Positions 23,143-31,295 of a DNA stretch of 42,887 bases are shown piece by piece (the stretch's first letter is position 1; each line of letters opens with the position of its first letter). Source of the stretch: a virus; IMG/VR virus record IMGVR_UViG_3300048023_000715, positions 1-42,887 of that record; one strand, written 5' to 3'. Under the pieces are notes generated by a model. It was not told the DNA's origin and made no database searches. It worked only from the letters and a program-made list of their open reading frames with translations. The position numbers and the translations under genes are program-made.

Positions 23143-23715
23143 ATGCACTATTTAAGTATTACCTTTGCAAACTTTGATCATCAACTTGTAGCAGAAACTC
23201 TATCTACTACAAACAATAAACTATTTGAAAATGTAAGTGAGTACACATTAGAAGAAAGTAAAAACTCTTTGACAGTTACCATTGACACTATGTTTGCACT
23301 AAATGAGGATGAAATAAAAGGAGTAGCAATGAAACTGTTCGAACTAGGACTAAATGATTTTGAAATAAATGCAACAGAAGAGTTTGATAATGTTAATGAA
23401 GTAACATTAGAAGATAACCAAGACTTTCACGAATATTTTGGATATCCAGGATATGTGGATGACGAAGGTGTATGGGAAGCAGAATATCAAGGACGTAAAG
23501 TCAAACTAGGCAAGCCAATGGCAGGCGATACTAAAAAGTTTAAAGTATATGTTAAGAATCCAAAAGGCAACGTAGTTAAAGTAAACTTTGGACAAAAAGG
23601 TGCAAGGATTAAAAAAGACAATGCAGCACGTAGAAGAAGTTTCCGTGCAAGACACAACTGTGATAATCCAGGACCACGTCATAAGGCACGTTACTGGAGT
23701 TGTAGAAAATGGTAA
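23143..23715 (+). CDS. Virion-associated protein candidate with C-terminal Arg/Cys-rich module
   Basis: A 190-residue protein. The N-terminal half is acidic and folded; from about residue 130 it is basic. The ending follows a pattern I know from many marine T4-like proteins: KFKVYVKNPKGNVVKVNFGQ, then RRRSFRARHNCDNPGPRHKA and RYWSCRKW. In this window it is one of several different basic tails attached to unrelated bodies. The module carries two Cys (C174, C187) that could bind zinc. Late expression and neighbours suggest a head or internal virion role. Confidence 0.55.
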   Translation: MHYLSITFANFDHQLVAETLSTTNNKLFENVSEYTLEESKNSLTVTIDTMFALNEDEIKGVAMKLFELGLNDFEINATEEFDNVNEVTLEDNQDFHEYFGYPGYVDDEGVWEAEYQGRKVKLGKPMAGDTKKFKVYVKNPKGNVVKVNFGQKGARIKKDNAARRRSFRARHNCDNPGPRHKARYWSCRKW

Positions 23716-24233
23716 AAATAAATGAATTTCACGATATGGATATTCCTAAAGAAATTTATCCAGCTCCTGATTATGATGTAAAAGAAGATCTTAAAATTTA
23801 CATAAGAAATGACCCAATGTTTTATAGGAAATCATTTTTTCCGGCTTTTGAAGATTATAAGAAAACCAAGAAACCTAAATGCTTGTACGATATGGTAAAC
23901 AACGGTTTAAAAAATTATTGTTCTAAATTTGAATTACCTTTTGCACCAAACGAATTATTAAATAAAAAAGATATAACAGTTCTTGTAAGTGAATTAATAC
24001 AAGACGAATTACAAGAAGTAAATGAAGGTGTTATGGATTTTGTGCAGAATGTTGGTAACAAAATTATGCACGGTGGAAAAGATCCGTTTAAAGATTATAT
24101 GGACTTTGCAAAAAAACGCCTAAATTTTAAAACAGACAAACAGTTACTAAATGATATGCGAAAAAAGTTTCCAAAAGCAGCTCCTGCAGATTTAGCACGA
24201 GCAATTAGCCAGGCGAGAAAAGCAGCAGTCTAA
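23709..24233 (+). CDS. Hypothetical virion/head protein candidate
   Basis: A 174-residue protein starting MVKINEFHDMDIPKEIYPAP. The INE triplet at residues 4-6 fits the [I/L/F]xE pattern cut by T4 prohead protease. The C-terminal part is helical and basic (DYMDFAKKRLNFKTDKQLLN, then KAAPADLARAISQARKAAV). No enzyme motif is seen. It overlaps the previous gene by 7 bases and the next by one (TAATG), so the genes are made together. A scaffold or internal-head role is inference from context. Confidence 0.5.
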   Translation: MVKINEFHDMDIPKEIYPAPDYDVKEDLKIYIRNDPMFYRKSFFPAFEDYKKTKKPKCLYDMVNNGLKNYCSKFELPFAPNELLNKKDITVLVSELIQDELQEVNEGVMDFVQNVGNKIMHGGKDPFKDYMDFAKKRLNFKTDKQLLNDMRKKFPKAAPADLARAISQARKAAV

Positions 24234-24439
24234 TGGATATTGCCGACTTAAAACATCTTGCAGGTATACGTAATAAATTTACAGGGTTCACTCCGTATGT
24301 CCCTGAGAATATAAGTGTAACAGGCACAGAAAAATCTCGTATTCAACGTAAAAAGAAAATACAACCTGGCACAGAAGAATGGTTTAAACTTTGGTTTAGT
24401 CAGCCACACTTAACAGGAGAAAAACCAGTTGAAGATTGA
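24233..24439 (+). CDS. Small conserved hypothetical protein with LAGI motif
   Basis: A 68-residue basic protein. It begins MDIADLKHLAGIRNKF; a similar DFAALAGIKINE stretch occurs in the gene at 26677. The C-terminal part contains RIQRKKKIQPGTEEWFKLWF and SQPHLTGEKP, a block that looks conserved in marine T4-like phages. No function is known. It overlaps both neighbours and probably belongs to the same late unit. Confidence 0.5.
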   Translation: MDIADLKHLAGIRNKFTGFTPYVPENISVTGTEKSRIQRKKKIQPGTEEWFKLWFSQPHLTGEKPVED

Positions 24440-24770
24440 ACACATAGATGAAGGTGTAGGACGTATTGTAAAAGGTGTAAACACTACTCCTGATGTCGGT
24501 GTGAACCAAACCAGTATTGAAGCAGCAAAGTTTGGCAACAAAGTAGACAAAGACGGACGTCCTCCTACTCTAAGTAAAAAAGTAAAAGGTAACAGCACAA
24601 ACGTTCTTTATAATTTAGGATTAGCAGAAAGCACACAACCACGTTATACAGCAATGGAATGGGCTTGCATAGAAGGTGGGCATAGTTTAGAAGATATTGC
24701 AATCAAGCCCAAAAAACCAGGAAGCATATTTTCAGCTATTACAAATGGAGACTTGGATGCGATTTTCTGA
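24429..24770 (+). CDS. Hypothetical late protein, TTG start
   Basis: A 113-residue protein starting at TTG 24429 (no ATG fits the conserved overlap with the preceding gene). It begins MKIEHIDEGVGRIVKGVNTT; IDE at residues 6-8 fits the [I/L/F]xE pattern. The middle is Lys/Thr/Asn rich and probably flexible, and the end has TQPRYTAMEWACIEGGHSLE. No enzyme motif is seen. Its end overlaps the next gene's start. Confidence 0.5.
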   Translation: MKIEHIDEGVGRIVKGVNTTPDVGVNQTSIEAAKFGNKVDKDGRPPTLSKKVKGNSTNVLYNLGLAESTQPRYTAMEWACIEGGHSLEDIAIKPKKPGSIFSAITNGDLDAIF

Positions 24771-25491
24771 GATTAAAAATTTTGCTTCTTTGAAAGAGGA
24801 AGTAGGATTAAATCCAAATACAAAAATATATATTGATATGGATGGTGTACTTGCTGATTTTTTTGGTGAATGGGCAAAGATTATGCAAGTTGATCATTTC
24901 ACTCAAATTAATAAACAACACAATATAGATGATGCTCTACAAAAGATAAGAGACACTGACGAATTTTGGCTAAACTTGCCTTTATTACCACAAGCAAAAG
25001 ATTTACTTGGTTTGGTAAAAAAAGTAAAAAATGAATATTATATTTGTAGTACTCCATTAGCTGATGATCCAAAGTCTGAACCACATAAGCGTGAATGGAT
25101 CAAAAAGAATTTAGCATTTTTCCCTCCAAAAGATGTTTACATTACACACAATAAACCACAGTTTGCAAAAAATGATGATGGAACATCTAATATATTAATT
25201 GATGACTATGGTGTCAATATAAATGCTTGGGAAGATGCTGGCGGAATTGGTTTCAAGTATAAAGATCACAAGTTTGAAAGAACAGCAAAAGCAATTAAAC
25301 AAGCAGTCGGTGAAAACTTTGCTGATGGTAAGAAAAAAGGCAAAAGTCGTCCTGGTAGAGTAAAGAAGTCGGGTGCTAGTTGTAATGGTAGTGTAACAGC
25401 ATTACGCAAACGTGCTAAGAACGCAAGTGGCGAAAAGGCTAAAATGTATCACTGGTGTGCTAATATGAAGTCAGGACGTAAGAAGAAATGA
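24757..25491 (+). CDS. HAD 5'-nucleotidase-like enzyme with basic Cys-containing C-terminal module
   Basis: A 244-residue protein. Residues about 24-185 are a 5'(3')-deoxyribonucleotidase-type HAD domain: IYIDMDGVLADFFGEW (nucleophile D27, D29), a YYICSTPLADDP strand and NILIDDYGVNI (acidic motif IV). This would dephosphorylate nucleotides. The C-terminal 45 residues are a separate module (RPGRVKKSGASCNGSVTALR, MYHWCANMKSGRKKK) seen on other marine T4-like proteins. The N-terminus MRFSEIKNFASLKEE has FSE and LKE. ATG 24757 is chosen because GGAG lies 6 bases before it. The HAD domain resembles one inside the tail protein at 959. Confidence 0.75.
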   Translation: MRFSEIKNFASLKEEVGLNPNTKIYIDMDGVLADFFGEWAKIMQVDHFTQINKQHNIDDALQKIRDTDEFWLNLPLLPQAKDLLGLVKKVKNEYYICSTPLADDPKSEPHKREWIKKNLAFFPPKDVYITHNKPQFAKNDDGTSNILIDDYGVNINAWEDAGGIGFKYKDHKFERTAKAIKQAVGENFADGKKKGKSRPGRVKKSGASCNGSVTALRKRAKNASGEKAKMYHWCANMKSGRKKK

Positions 25492-25601
25492 CAAAAGAAG
25501 AACTTGCACACTACATAACTAAATATAAAGAACACGAAGCACGTAGAGCAAGTACAAACGAACGCAACGCATATTGGAGAAAATACAATGAAGATAAATG
25601 A
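25488..25601 (+). CDS. Mini-protein (37 aa), charged and helical
   Basis: The frame ATG 25488 to TGA 25601 overlaps the stop of the HAD gene (ATGA) and the start of the next gene. The protein is MTKEELAHYITKYKEHEARR and a further ASTNERNAYWRKYNEDK. It would be one charged helix. Perfect coupling with both neighbours supports translation, but the ribosome site is weak and the length short. Confidence 0.45.
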   Translation: MTKEELAHYITKYKEHEARRASTNERNAYWRKYNEDK

Positions 25602-26106
25602 GATTGCAACAGATAATTTTGATTTAACACCTCAAGAACGTAAATTAGTTACGTTAGGTCACATTCTAAAAACCCAGGCATCTACTGTTAAAGATGATGC
25701 ATTAAGCAATGCTATGGCAAGAGTTGGAGATGAACTCACAAGTTATGGTGCAACATTTGGTCCTAAAAACTTAGCAGATGTAGAAAAGAAAAGTCGTATT
25801 CCTAGAGAAGTAATTAAAAAGTTAGTTGCATTTGCGCAAAAAGTACAAGCAGAACAAAGTAAACTCAAAGCTGATCACAAAGATGGCGGATTAGATGATA
25901 CAAACAATACTGATAATGATTTTGATGCACCGAGTGATGACGAGATTGATCGCGATGCAAAAATGTATGCTAAAGGCGAAAGTATGCACGAAACTACAAG
26001 TGCAGGTTCAGTAGCAGCAGTAGCACAGCCAATGGCTCCTATGCAAAGTAGAACTGGTACAGCAAAAACTAATTCCCCAAAATCTAAGAAAAAGAAAAAG
26101 TCCTAA
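25588..26106 (+). CDS. Hypothetical virion-associated protein with N-terminal INE and C-terminal Lys tail
   Basis: A 172-residue protein starting MKINEIATDNFDLTPQERKL. INE at 3-5 fits prohead-protease-type sites. The body is helical (residues about 15-95), then an acidic linker (TDNDFDAPSDDEIDRDAK) and a terminal module HETTSAGSVAAVAQPMAPMQ with a Lys-rich end (SPKSKKKKKS). The TSAGSVA block recurs in marine T4-like proteins. It looks like a modular head-associated or internal protein. No enzyme motif is seen. A late-type promoter follows it. Confidence 0.5.
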   Translation: MKINEIATDNFDLTPQERKLVTLGHILKTQASTVKDDALSNAMARVGDELTSYGATFGPKNLADVEKKSRIPREVIKKLVAFAQKVQAEQSKLKADHKDGGLDDTNNTDNDFDAPSDDEIDRDAKMYAKGESMHETTSAGSVAAVAQPMAPMQSRTGTAKTNSPKSKKKKKS

Positions 26107-26114
26107 AGCTCTTA

Positions 26115-26122
26115 GATAAATA
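26115..26122 (+). promoter_or_regulatory. T4-like late promoter element GATAAATA
   Basis: GATAAATA lies 29 bases before ATG 26151 with GGAG (26141-26144) between. It sits in a true intergenic gap. One of the better placed late elements in the window. Confidence 0.65.
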
Positions 26123-26150
26123 GTATAGTAATTACTATTTGGAGCATATA

Positions 26151-26666
26151 ATGAAAGACAAAATCAAAGAAGGTCTTGCGGATCTAGCAGACGCCGCAGA
26201 ACGTGATCACGAAGTACAAATGGCACGTAGTGATTTGTATAAAATTGCCAAGTATTCTATCAAACTTCACGAAATGATGAAAAACGTAAGTGAAGCAGAA
26301 GGCATTGAGGGATGGCAACAAGCTAAAATAACAAAAGCAGCAGATTATTTAAGTAGTGTATTCCATAGCTTAGATTATGAAATGAATATGGATTCACCAA
26401 AAATTCCAGAGTCTGTCAAACCAAAAAAGTTTACTAAAATTTTAAGTGACGGAGAAATCAAATCATACAAAGGAAGTTTAGCTATGAAAATGAAAGAAAT
26501 AACAGAGTCAAAAGACTTATGTCCTGATTGTAGTAAGCCAAGTTATACTACACTCCCAGAAGAAAAGCAAAAAGGTGTTGACGGCAAAGTATGCTGGAAA
26601 GGCTACAAGCGTATGGGCACTAAGAAAAAAGGCGGTAAAACTGTAGACAACTGCGTAAAAATGTAA
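26151..26666 (+). CDS. Conserved marine T4-like phage protein, head-associated candidate
   Basis: A 171-residue protein. It starts MKDKIKEGLADLADAAERDH and continues VQMARSDLYKIAKYSIKLHE and KAADYLSSVFHSLDYEM, a helical block I recognise as conserved in marine T4-like phages without a function. The end is a Cys/Lys module: LCPDCSKPSYTTLP, then GKVCWKGYKRMGTKKKGG and NCVKM. CxxC and two further Cys suggest a zinc ribbon. ATG 26151 is chosen because GGAG precedes it; an in-frame TTG at 26139 lies in the ribosome site. Confidence 0.6.
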   Translation: MKDKIKEGLADLADAAERDHEVQMARSDLYKIAKYSIKLHEMMKNVSEAEGIEGWQQAKITKAADYLSSVFHSLDYEMNMDSPKIPESVKPKKFTKILSDGEIKSYKGSLAMKMKEITESKDLCPDCSKPSYTTLPEEKQKGVDGKVCWKGYKRMGTKKKGGKTVDNCVKM

Positions 26667-26676
26667 GGAATTCGCA

Positions 26677-27405
26677 ATGGATTACAATGCATTACAACAC
26701 AAACTATTTGCAATGGATCCAGTGGATCCACAACAAGAATTAGCACAACTACGAGCACAAGCAGGTGGCAATGCTCCGGCACCTGTTGAAAAAGTAGACT
26801 ATATTGCAGAAAGTGCCGCGGTGCCAGAAGGCTCATTACAAATGGATAAAGATTACAGTGTTAGAGATTTTGCAGCACTAGCAGGCATTAAGATAAATGA
26901 AGGTCAAAAACACGGTGACTATGCTCGTGGTAAAGATCCAATGCCTAAAGCAGAACCAGGGCGGACTAAACATCCATTAAAAGACAAGTTAGTTGGCGAA
27001 GATGATGATGCATTTACGACTGCTATTGACAAAAGCTTTGGTCAAGGAAGTATTGCTAAAAAAATAGGATTTAGCCCAACTGGTGAATTGTATAAAGCAA
27101 TCTATCGTGCGATTAAAGCCATTATGCCAGATGCAAGTGAACAAGAAATTAACAAAGCAGCAACAGCAGCCGCAACAAGTATGGAAGAATCTGTAAATGA
27201 GCGAGAACTTTCCAAAGGTGAAGAAAAAGAAAAAGAACGTCTTGTTAAAGGTATGAAGAAAAACAAAAGCGACTTTAAAGATCGTTACGGTGATGATGCA
27301 GAAGCAGTAATGTATGCTACAGCAACTAAAAATGCAAAAGAATCAAGTGTTGACAGTATTAAAGATCAGTTGTATGCTGCACTTAGTGTAAAAATGGGAA
27401 TGTAA
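26677..27405 (+). CDS. Conserved hypothetical virion/head-associated protein
   Basis: A 242-residue protein. Features in order: an acidic helical N-terminus (PVDPQQELAQLRAQAG), a SVRDFAALAGIKINEGQKHG block with INE at 73-75, a helical centre (GSIAKKIGFSPTGELYKAIY, then MPDASEQEINKAATAAATSM) and a basic module (ELSKGEEKEKERLVKGMKKN, then DDAEAVMYATATKNAKES) common in marine T4-like proteins. The modular design matches its neighbours. The last base of the stop abuts the next ATG, so the two genes are joined. Function is unknown. Confidence 0.55.
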   Translation: MDYNALQHKLFAMDPVDPQQELAQLRAQAGGNAPAPVEKVDYIAESAAVPEGSLQMDKDYSVRDFAALAGIKINEGQKHGDYARGKDPMPKAEPGRTKHPLKDKLVGEDDDAFTTAIDKSFGQGSIAKKIGFSPTGELYKAIYRAIKAIMPDASEQEINKAATAAATSMEESVNERELSKGEEKEKERLVKGMKKNKSDFKDRYGDDAEAVMYATATKNAKESSVDSIKDQLYAALSVKMGM

Positions 27406-30129
27406 ATGAAACTTTTTGACGTCTTAAAGGAAGATGCTTTAAGAGCTTTTGCTAGTAATAGAAACATTAATGTTTACGTTGGTCCTGATAGTAATGACCA
27501 AGAATTAATTAAATCTATACAGCGGGCTTTGGCAAAACATTCTCTAGCAAAAGGCGAAAGAACAGAAGGTAATTGGTGGCCTAATAACGACAAAGCGTGG
27601 ACAGGCGGCGAAACAGGTATATTTGATGCTAATTTAGGAAATGCTATAAGAACGTGGCAAGAAAGCATTAACATCCAAATTGCCGATTTACCTGCTAATT
27701 CGACTACACGGCCTTTGACAGTAAATGGAGTTATTAATCAAGAAGATGGTAAAATACTACTGGCTCCTTTGAATAATTTAGGTTTTTTAGAAAATAGAGA
27801 ATTACAAACTGCACTAGATAATTTTGTAAAAATACGTAGAGCATTTGATGAAAATAGATTTGCAAACGGTGATGTTAACAATGTTACTGATTATGCTACT
27901 TTTATACAAAATATTGGCAGAGATGGATGGGCAGCAGTATTAACTCCGATTGTTAATCAACGATTTACAGGACAATTTGAAGGCACAACAGCTGACTTAA
28001 TAAAAGATTATGTAGATGATAGTATTGATTCAATTATGAACAAATCAAGAAATGTAGATTTACTTTTTGATAATCTACGTGCTATTTTGCGTCCTTTACC
28101 TCCAACAACTAAAGTTCCTAGTAAAATAGCAGGCGATACTACATTAATTCCTGGCTTTGAAAGATTAAGACTTTTACAAACCACTTATTTAGGTCCTAAT
28201 ATAAATAGAGAAGATTTAAATAAACCAAAACTATTATACATACATTTTGCTAGTATTGCACAATACCAATTTGAACGTGGATCACAAACAATACAAGACA
28301 GACTACAAAAACAAGCAGAAGAAGATGCTAAGTCCGAGCAAAATGATGTAGCAAATATAGATCAAATTACAGCAAGGCAGTTGGCTGAAAAAATAGAAGA
28401 AGCATTTGAGAATCGTTATTTTGCTGTGTTTACTTCTGCTCGTGTTGAAAGCAACGATGTTAGTATAGAAGAAGCTATGATGCAACTTGCAAATGCAAAA
28501 GATTATGATATAGTTGCATCTGAATATAATAGTTTAACAGGTAATAATTTAAGTTTACGTATGGTAGACGAATTAGACGAAGCTTTGTATGAACGTATAT
28601 TTGTTTCTCATCTACTTAGAATAAAAAGAATAAATCCACGTATATATCATAGCGCAATACAATTTGGACAACAAGATAGCATAACTGTTACTGCGCCAAA
28701 CAGTGATAAAGAATTTGAAATAATGGCCGTAATGACTAGAACAAGGCCAGATATAGAACCAGAGGTTTTTGATGTTATATTAGAAGATGCATTACTACGA
28801 TCAGCAATTGAATCAACCGGTGGCACACTTCCTGATTTATATGCAGCACCTACATTAGACGAAAGAATTTCAGCAATAAATGCATTCATAGATGTTATGA
28901 ATAATACATATCCTGAAATGGTAAGATTTTACGCACATTTGCCACCATTTGCAGAGTATGCTCCGTTAGGCCCATTGAGACTTAAAGGTATTATTGAAGA
29001 AGGCACAGTATATGCAAAATCAGGTACTGATCCTACTGCATTTTTTGAAAGCGCAATTGCTAGAGATAGACAATGGTTAGTGGGCAATGGCGAAGATAAT
29101 GACGGCGATGGAGAGATAGATGGCGGAAATGCTAACATTTATTTCGATGAAAGATACCAAGACGAAGGACTAGGAAGTAGAGCATTTGAAATACCAGACG
29201 GTGAGGAAGAAATAGCTTTAACTGACGAAGAACTTGATATTGTTAGAGATCTAGCAAGCCAAAAAGAAGACATTATTTTAGCAGCAGTTGACCTTATATT
29301 CGAACAAAACAATCCAAGTAAATTATACATTGACACAATTTATCCTGGATTCAAACAACAGACAGGTGAATTTATTGAATTTGAACTTGGTGGAAAAGGC
29401 GACAATGCGTGGACAAACAAATTCTTTTCTGAAAACACAACTGATAGCAATCCGTTAATGGCAAAACTATTAACAAAATTTGCTGAGAGTAAAGGCAAAA
29501 GTCCGTTAGAGGTAATTGCTTTTGTTGCACCAAAAGGTGTTGCAGATGAATTCAAAAAGGCATTAGATAGAACTACATTCTTAGGTGTGTTTAATAATGT
29601 CGACGAGGAGCACCTTAGAAGACTTGTAAAATCATTAGTTAGCAGAGAAGATTTTGATCTAGTAGACAAATATTTTGATGGTGATCTACAACGTGTAATA
29701 GAAGAAAAAGATTGGTGGAGATCAGACGAAGACTCACTGGCGCTATTAGATAAAATAGGCATTAATCCCAAAGAACAAGACGCAGAGGATAACAAAGAAG
29801 AGATAATTAATTCCGTAGATGAAATTAGTAGTGTGCTTGACGAATTACAAAATTTCAGAGGTGATATTGCGGGCAGAGGTGAGCTTATATCCTCAATTAA
29901 TTTATTAGCATTTATGAAAAAACTCGAAGAATTATACAAGTCTGTAGGATTAGACGACGAATACGGGAATGACAATACTATAGAAGATGCATTAAGCATA
30001 CTTGAACCTTATCTGTTTAAGTATAACGATACTAGTATGAATGCTAGACTTGATGCTGCATTTAAAGATATACCAGATTTTGAAGAAGCAAGAGAAATTT
30101 ATATGACATTATGGGAAGAATTCAATTAA
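27406..30129 (+). CDS. Large virion protein candidate with PG-binding-like N-terminal domain
   Basis: A 907-residue acidic protein. It starts MKLFDVLKEDALRAFASNRN (LKE at 7-9). Residues about 30-125 have the repeat pattern of a peptidoglycan-binding domain: DQELIKSIQRALAKH, TGIFDANLGNAIRTWQESIN and VNGVINQEDGKILL. The rest is helical with acidic loops (for example DNDGDGEIDGG near 565, a possible calcium loop). There is no signal peptide or membrane segment. The size, late location and PG-binding-like start suggest a large injected or internal virion protein. The role is inferred. Confidence 0.55.
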   Translation: MKLFDVLKEDALRAFASNRNINVYVGPDSNDQELIKSIQRALAKHSLAKGERTEGNWWPNNDKAWTGGETGIFDANLGNAIRTWQESINIQIADLPANSTTRPLTVNGVINQEDGKILLAPLNNLGFLENRELQTALDNFVKIRRAFDENRFANGDVNNVTDYATFIQNIGRDGWAAVLTPIVNQRFTGQFEGTTADLIKDYVDDSIDSIMNKSRNVDLLFDNLRAILRPLPPTTKVPSKIAGDTTLIPGFERLRLLQTTYLGPNINREDLNKPKLLYIHFASIAQYQFERGSQTIQDRLQKQAEEDAKSEQNDVANIDQITARQLAEKIEEAFENRYFAVFTSARVESNDVSIEEAMMQLANAKDYDIVASEYNSLTGNNLSLRMVDELDEALYERIFVSHLLRIKRINPRIYHSAIQFGQQDSITVTAPNSDKEFEIMAVMTRTRPDIEPEVFDVILEDALLRSAIESTGGTLPDLYAAPTLDERISAINAFIDVMNNTYPEMVRFYAHLPPFAEYAPLGPLRLKGIIEEGTVYAKSGTDPTAFFESAIARDRQWLVGNGEDNDGDGEIDGGNANIYFDERYQDEGLGSRAFEIPDGEEEIALTDEELDIVRDLASQKEDIILAAVDLIFEQNNPSKLYIDTIYPGFKQQTGEFIEFELGGKGDNAWTNKFFSENTTDSNPLMAKLLTKFAESKGKSPLEVIAFVAPKGVADEFKKALDRTTFLGVFNNVDEEHLRRLVKSLVSREDFDLVDKYFDGDLQRVIEEKDWWRSDEDSLALLDKIGINPKEQDAEDNKEEIINSVDEISSVLDELQNFRGDIAGRGELISSINLLAFMKKLEELYKSVGLDDEYGNDNTIEDALSILEPYLFKYNDTSMNARLDAAFKDIPDFEEAREIYMTLWEEFN

Positions 30130-30809
30130 AAAAAACTATTGATGTTTACGATTTAGAAGAACGAGAACTTTACAAAAAACTTCCACACTTACATAAGTGG
30201 TGGAACAAATTATACCTAGCCGAAACAATGGGCTACAGTTGTGGTCCAGGTGCTACAGAAATTCCAGCAACAAAAGAATATGTAATTAGACCAATATATA
30301 ACTTAGGCGGAATGGGTATTTGTACGACAATAAAGGTTTTAGAAAAGGGTGATATTTCAAGTGTACCTCCAGGATATTTTTGGTGCGAGTATTTTGAAGG
30401 TAGACATTTTTCAACAACATATTATAAAGAAGACAATGAATGGAAATGTTTGCATAATTGGCAAGGCTGGAATGATAAATCAAATGTAATTAAGTTTACA
30501 AGATGGAAAAAAAGTGATAGTATACCTGTACTACCAGAACCGTTAGCAGCAATAGATATACCTATAATAAATGTAGAATACAAAGAAAATAATCCTATAG
30601 AATTACATTTTAGACCTAGCGGTAATCCAGATGGAACATCAGAAGATAGATGGAATGAATATATACCTATATGGCAAGATACATCAACAAGTTATAAAGA
30701 ATCGCTTGTAACCGAAGGATATCAATGGATAGATAATCCTTACGAAGATTGGTACGAAGATATCGAGCCATATTTCAAAGAACAAAGATTAGGGTATTAT
30801 GTACGGTAG
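30111..30809 (+). CDS. Conserved hypothetical protein
   Basis: A 232-residue aromatic-rich protein. A block near residues 45-75 (TEIPATKEYVIRPIYNLGGM, then GICTTIKV) has a faint resemblance to ATP-grasp strands, but the catalytic C-terminal motifs are not seen. It contains many Trp and Tyr (WCEYFEGRHFSTTYYKE; YIPIWQDTSTSYKESLVTEG). Similar proteins occur in T4-like cyanophages by pattern. The start overlaps the end of the 907-residue gene, and the end overlaps the next gene. Confidence 0.45.
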   Translation: MGRIQLKKTIDVYDLEERELYKKLPHLHKWWNKLYLAETMGYSCGPGATEIPATKEYVIRPIYNLGGMGICTTIKVLEKGDISSVPPGYFWCEYFEGRHFSTTYYKEDNEWKCLHNWQGWNDKSNVIKFTRWKKSDSIPVLPEPLAAIDIPIINVEYKENNPIELHFRPSGNPDGTSEDRWNEYIPIWQDTSTSYKESLVTEGYQWIDNPYEDWYEDIEPYFKEQRLGYYVR

Positions 30810-31245
30810 AATAGATTTATCTAAAATAGACTATGAGTTAGATCCGGATATTGTATCTGTAAGACCTACACTAAAAGAAGCCTCAGAAGTATTTGTAACA
30901 TATTGTAAACACAAAAATTTCGAAAGTGTACATCCTTTATATCAAGATGATATCGATCTTTATGCTTGGAATTGTTTGTATGAAAATAACAAACTTATTG
31001 CTTGGGAGCAGACACTGCTCTATCCAAATGATAAAGTAGGATTTAGTCAACAATTTGCTTGGAATTATGAACAACCTTGGAAGCGTATTGGTTGGCGTTT
31101 TAGTCACCACGTTCCTGCTTGGATGAAGTCACAAGGATATAAGTATCTTTACTTAGGTGACCACCAAGAATATAAAGCAGAAATTGTAGGATATGAAATA
31201 TTGGCGCATATAGATAAACACGTAGACGGGTCATTTAAAGCTTGA
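30799..31245 (+). CDS. Hypothetical protein, possible GNAT-like fold
   Basis: A 148-residue protein. It has the order NKLIAWEQTLLYPNDKVGFS, then KRIGWRFSHHVPAWMKSQGY and KYLYLGDHQEYKAEIVGYEI. This arrangement (strand, strand, helix with RxGxxxxxH, GYKYLYLG strand, YKAEIVGYEIL) recalls GNAT acyltransferase folds, but the R-x-x-G-x-G/A acetyl-CoA loop is not convincing. It starts inside the preceding gene and ends just before an early promoter. Function is not assigned. Confidence 0.4.
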   Translation: MYGRIDLSKIDYELDPDIVSVRPTLKEASEVFVTYCKHKNFESVHPLYQDDIDLYAWNCLYENNKLIAWEQTLLYPNDKVGFSQQFAWNYEQPWKRIGWRFSHHVPAWMKSQGYKYLYLGDHQEYKAEIVGYEILAHIDKHVDGSFKA

Positions 31246-31270
31246 CATTTTGACAATATTCTATTATTAT
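31242..31270 (+). promoter_or_regulatory. Sigma70-type promoter before dsbA
   Basis: TTGACA (31242-31247), 17-base spacer and TATTAT (31265-31270); it overlaps the stop of the preceding gene. A TAAGGAG ribosome site precedes ATG 31296. It would drive dsbA, the membrane protein and perhaps the polymerase. Confidence 0.7.
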
Positions 31271-31295
31271 AAAACAAATAACTAAGGAGTACTAT

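Noticed and set aside
30111-30809. ATP-grasp enzyme call from the VIRPIYNLGGMG block
   Set aside because: Only one strand-like block resembles the family; metal and ATP ligands of the C-terminal part are not visible.
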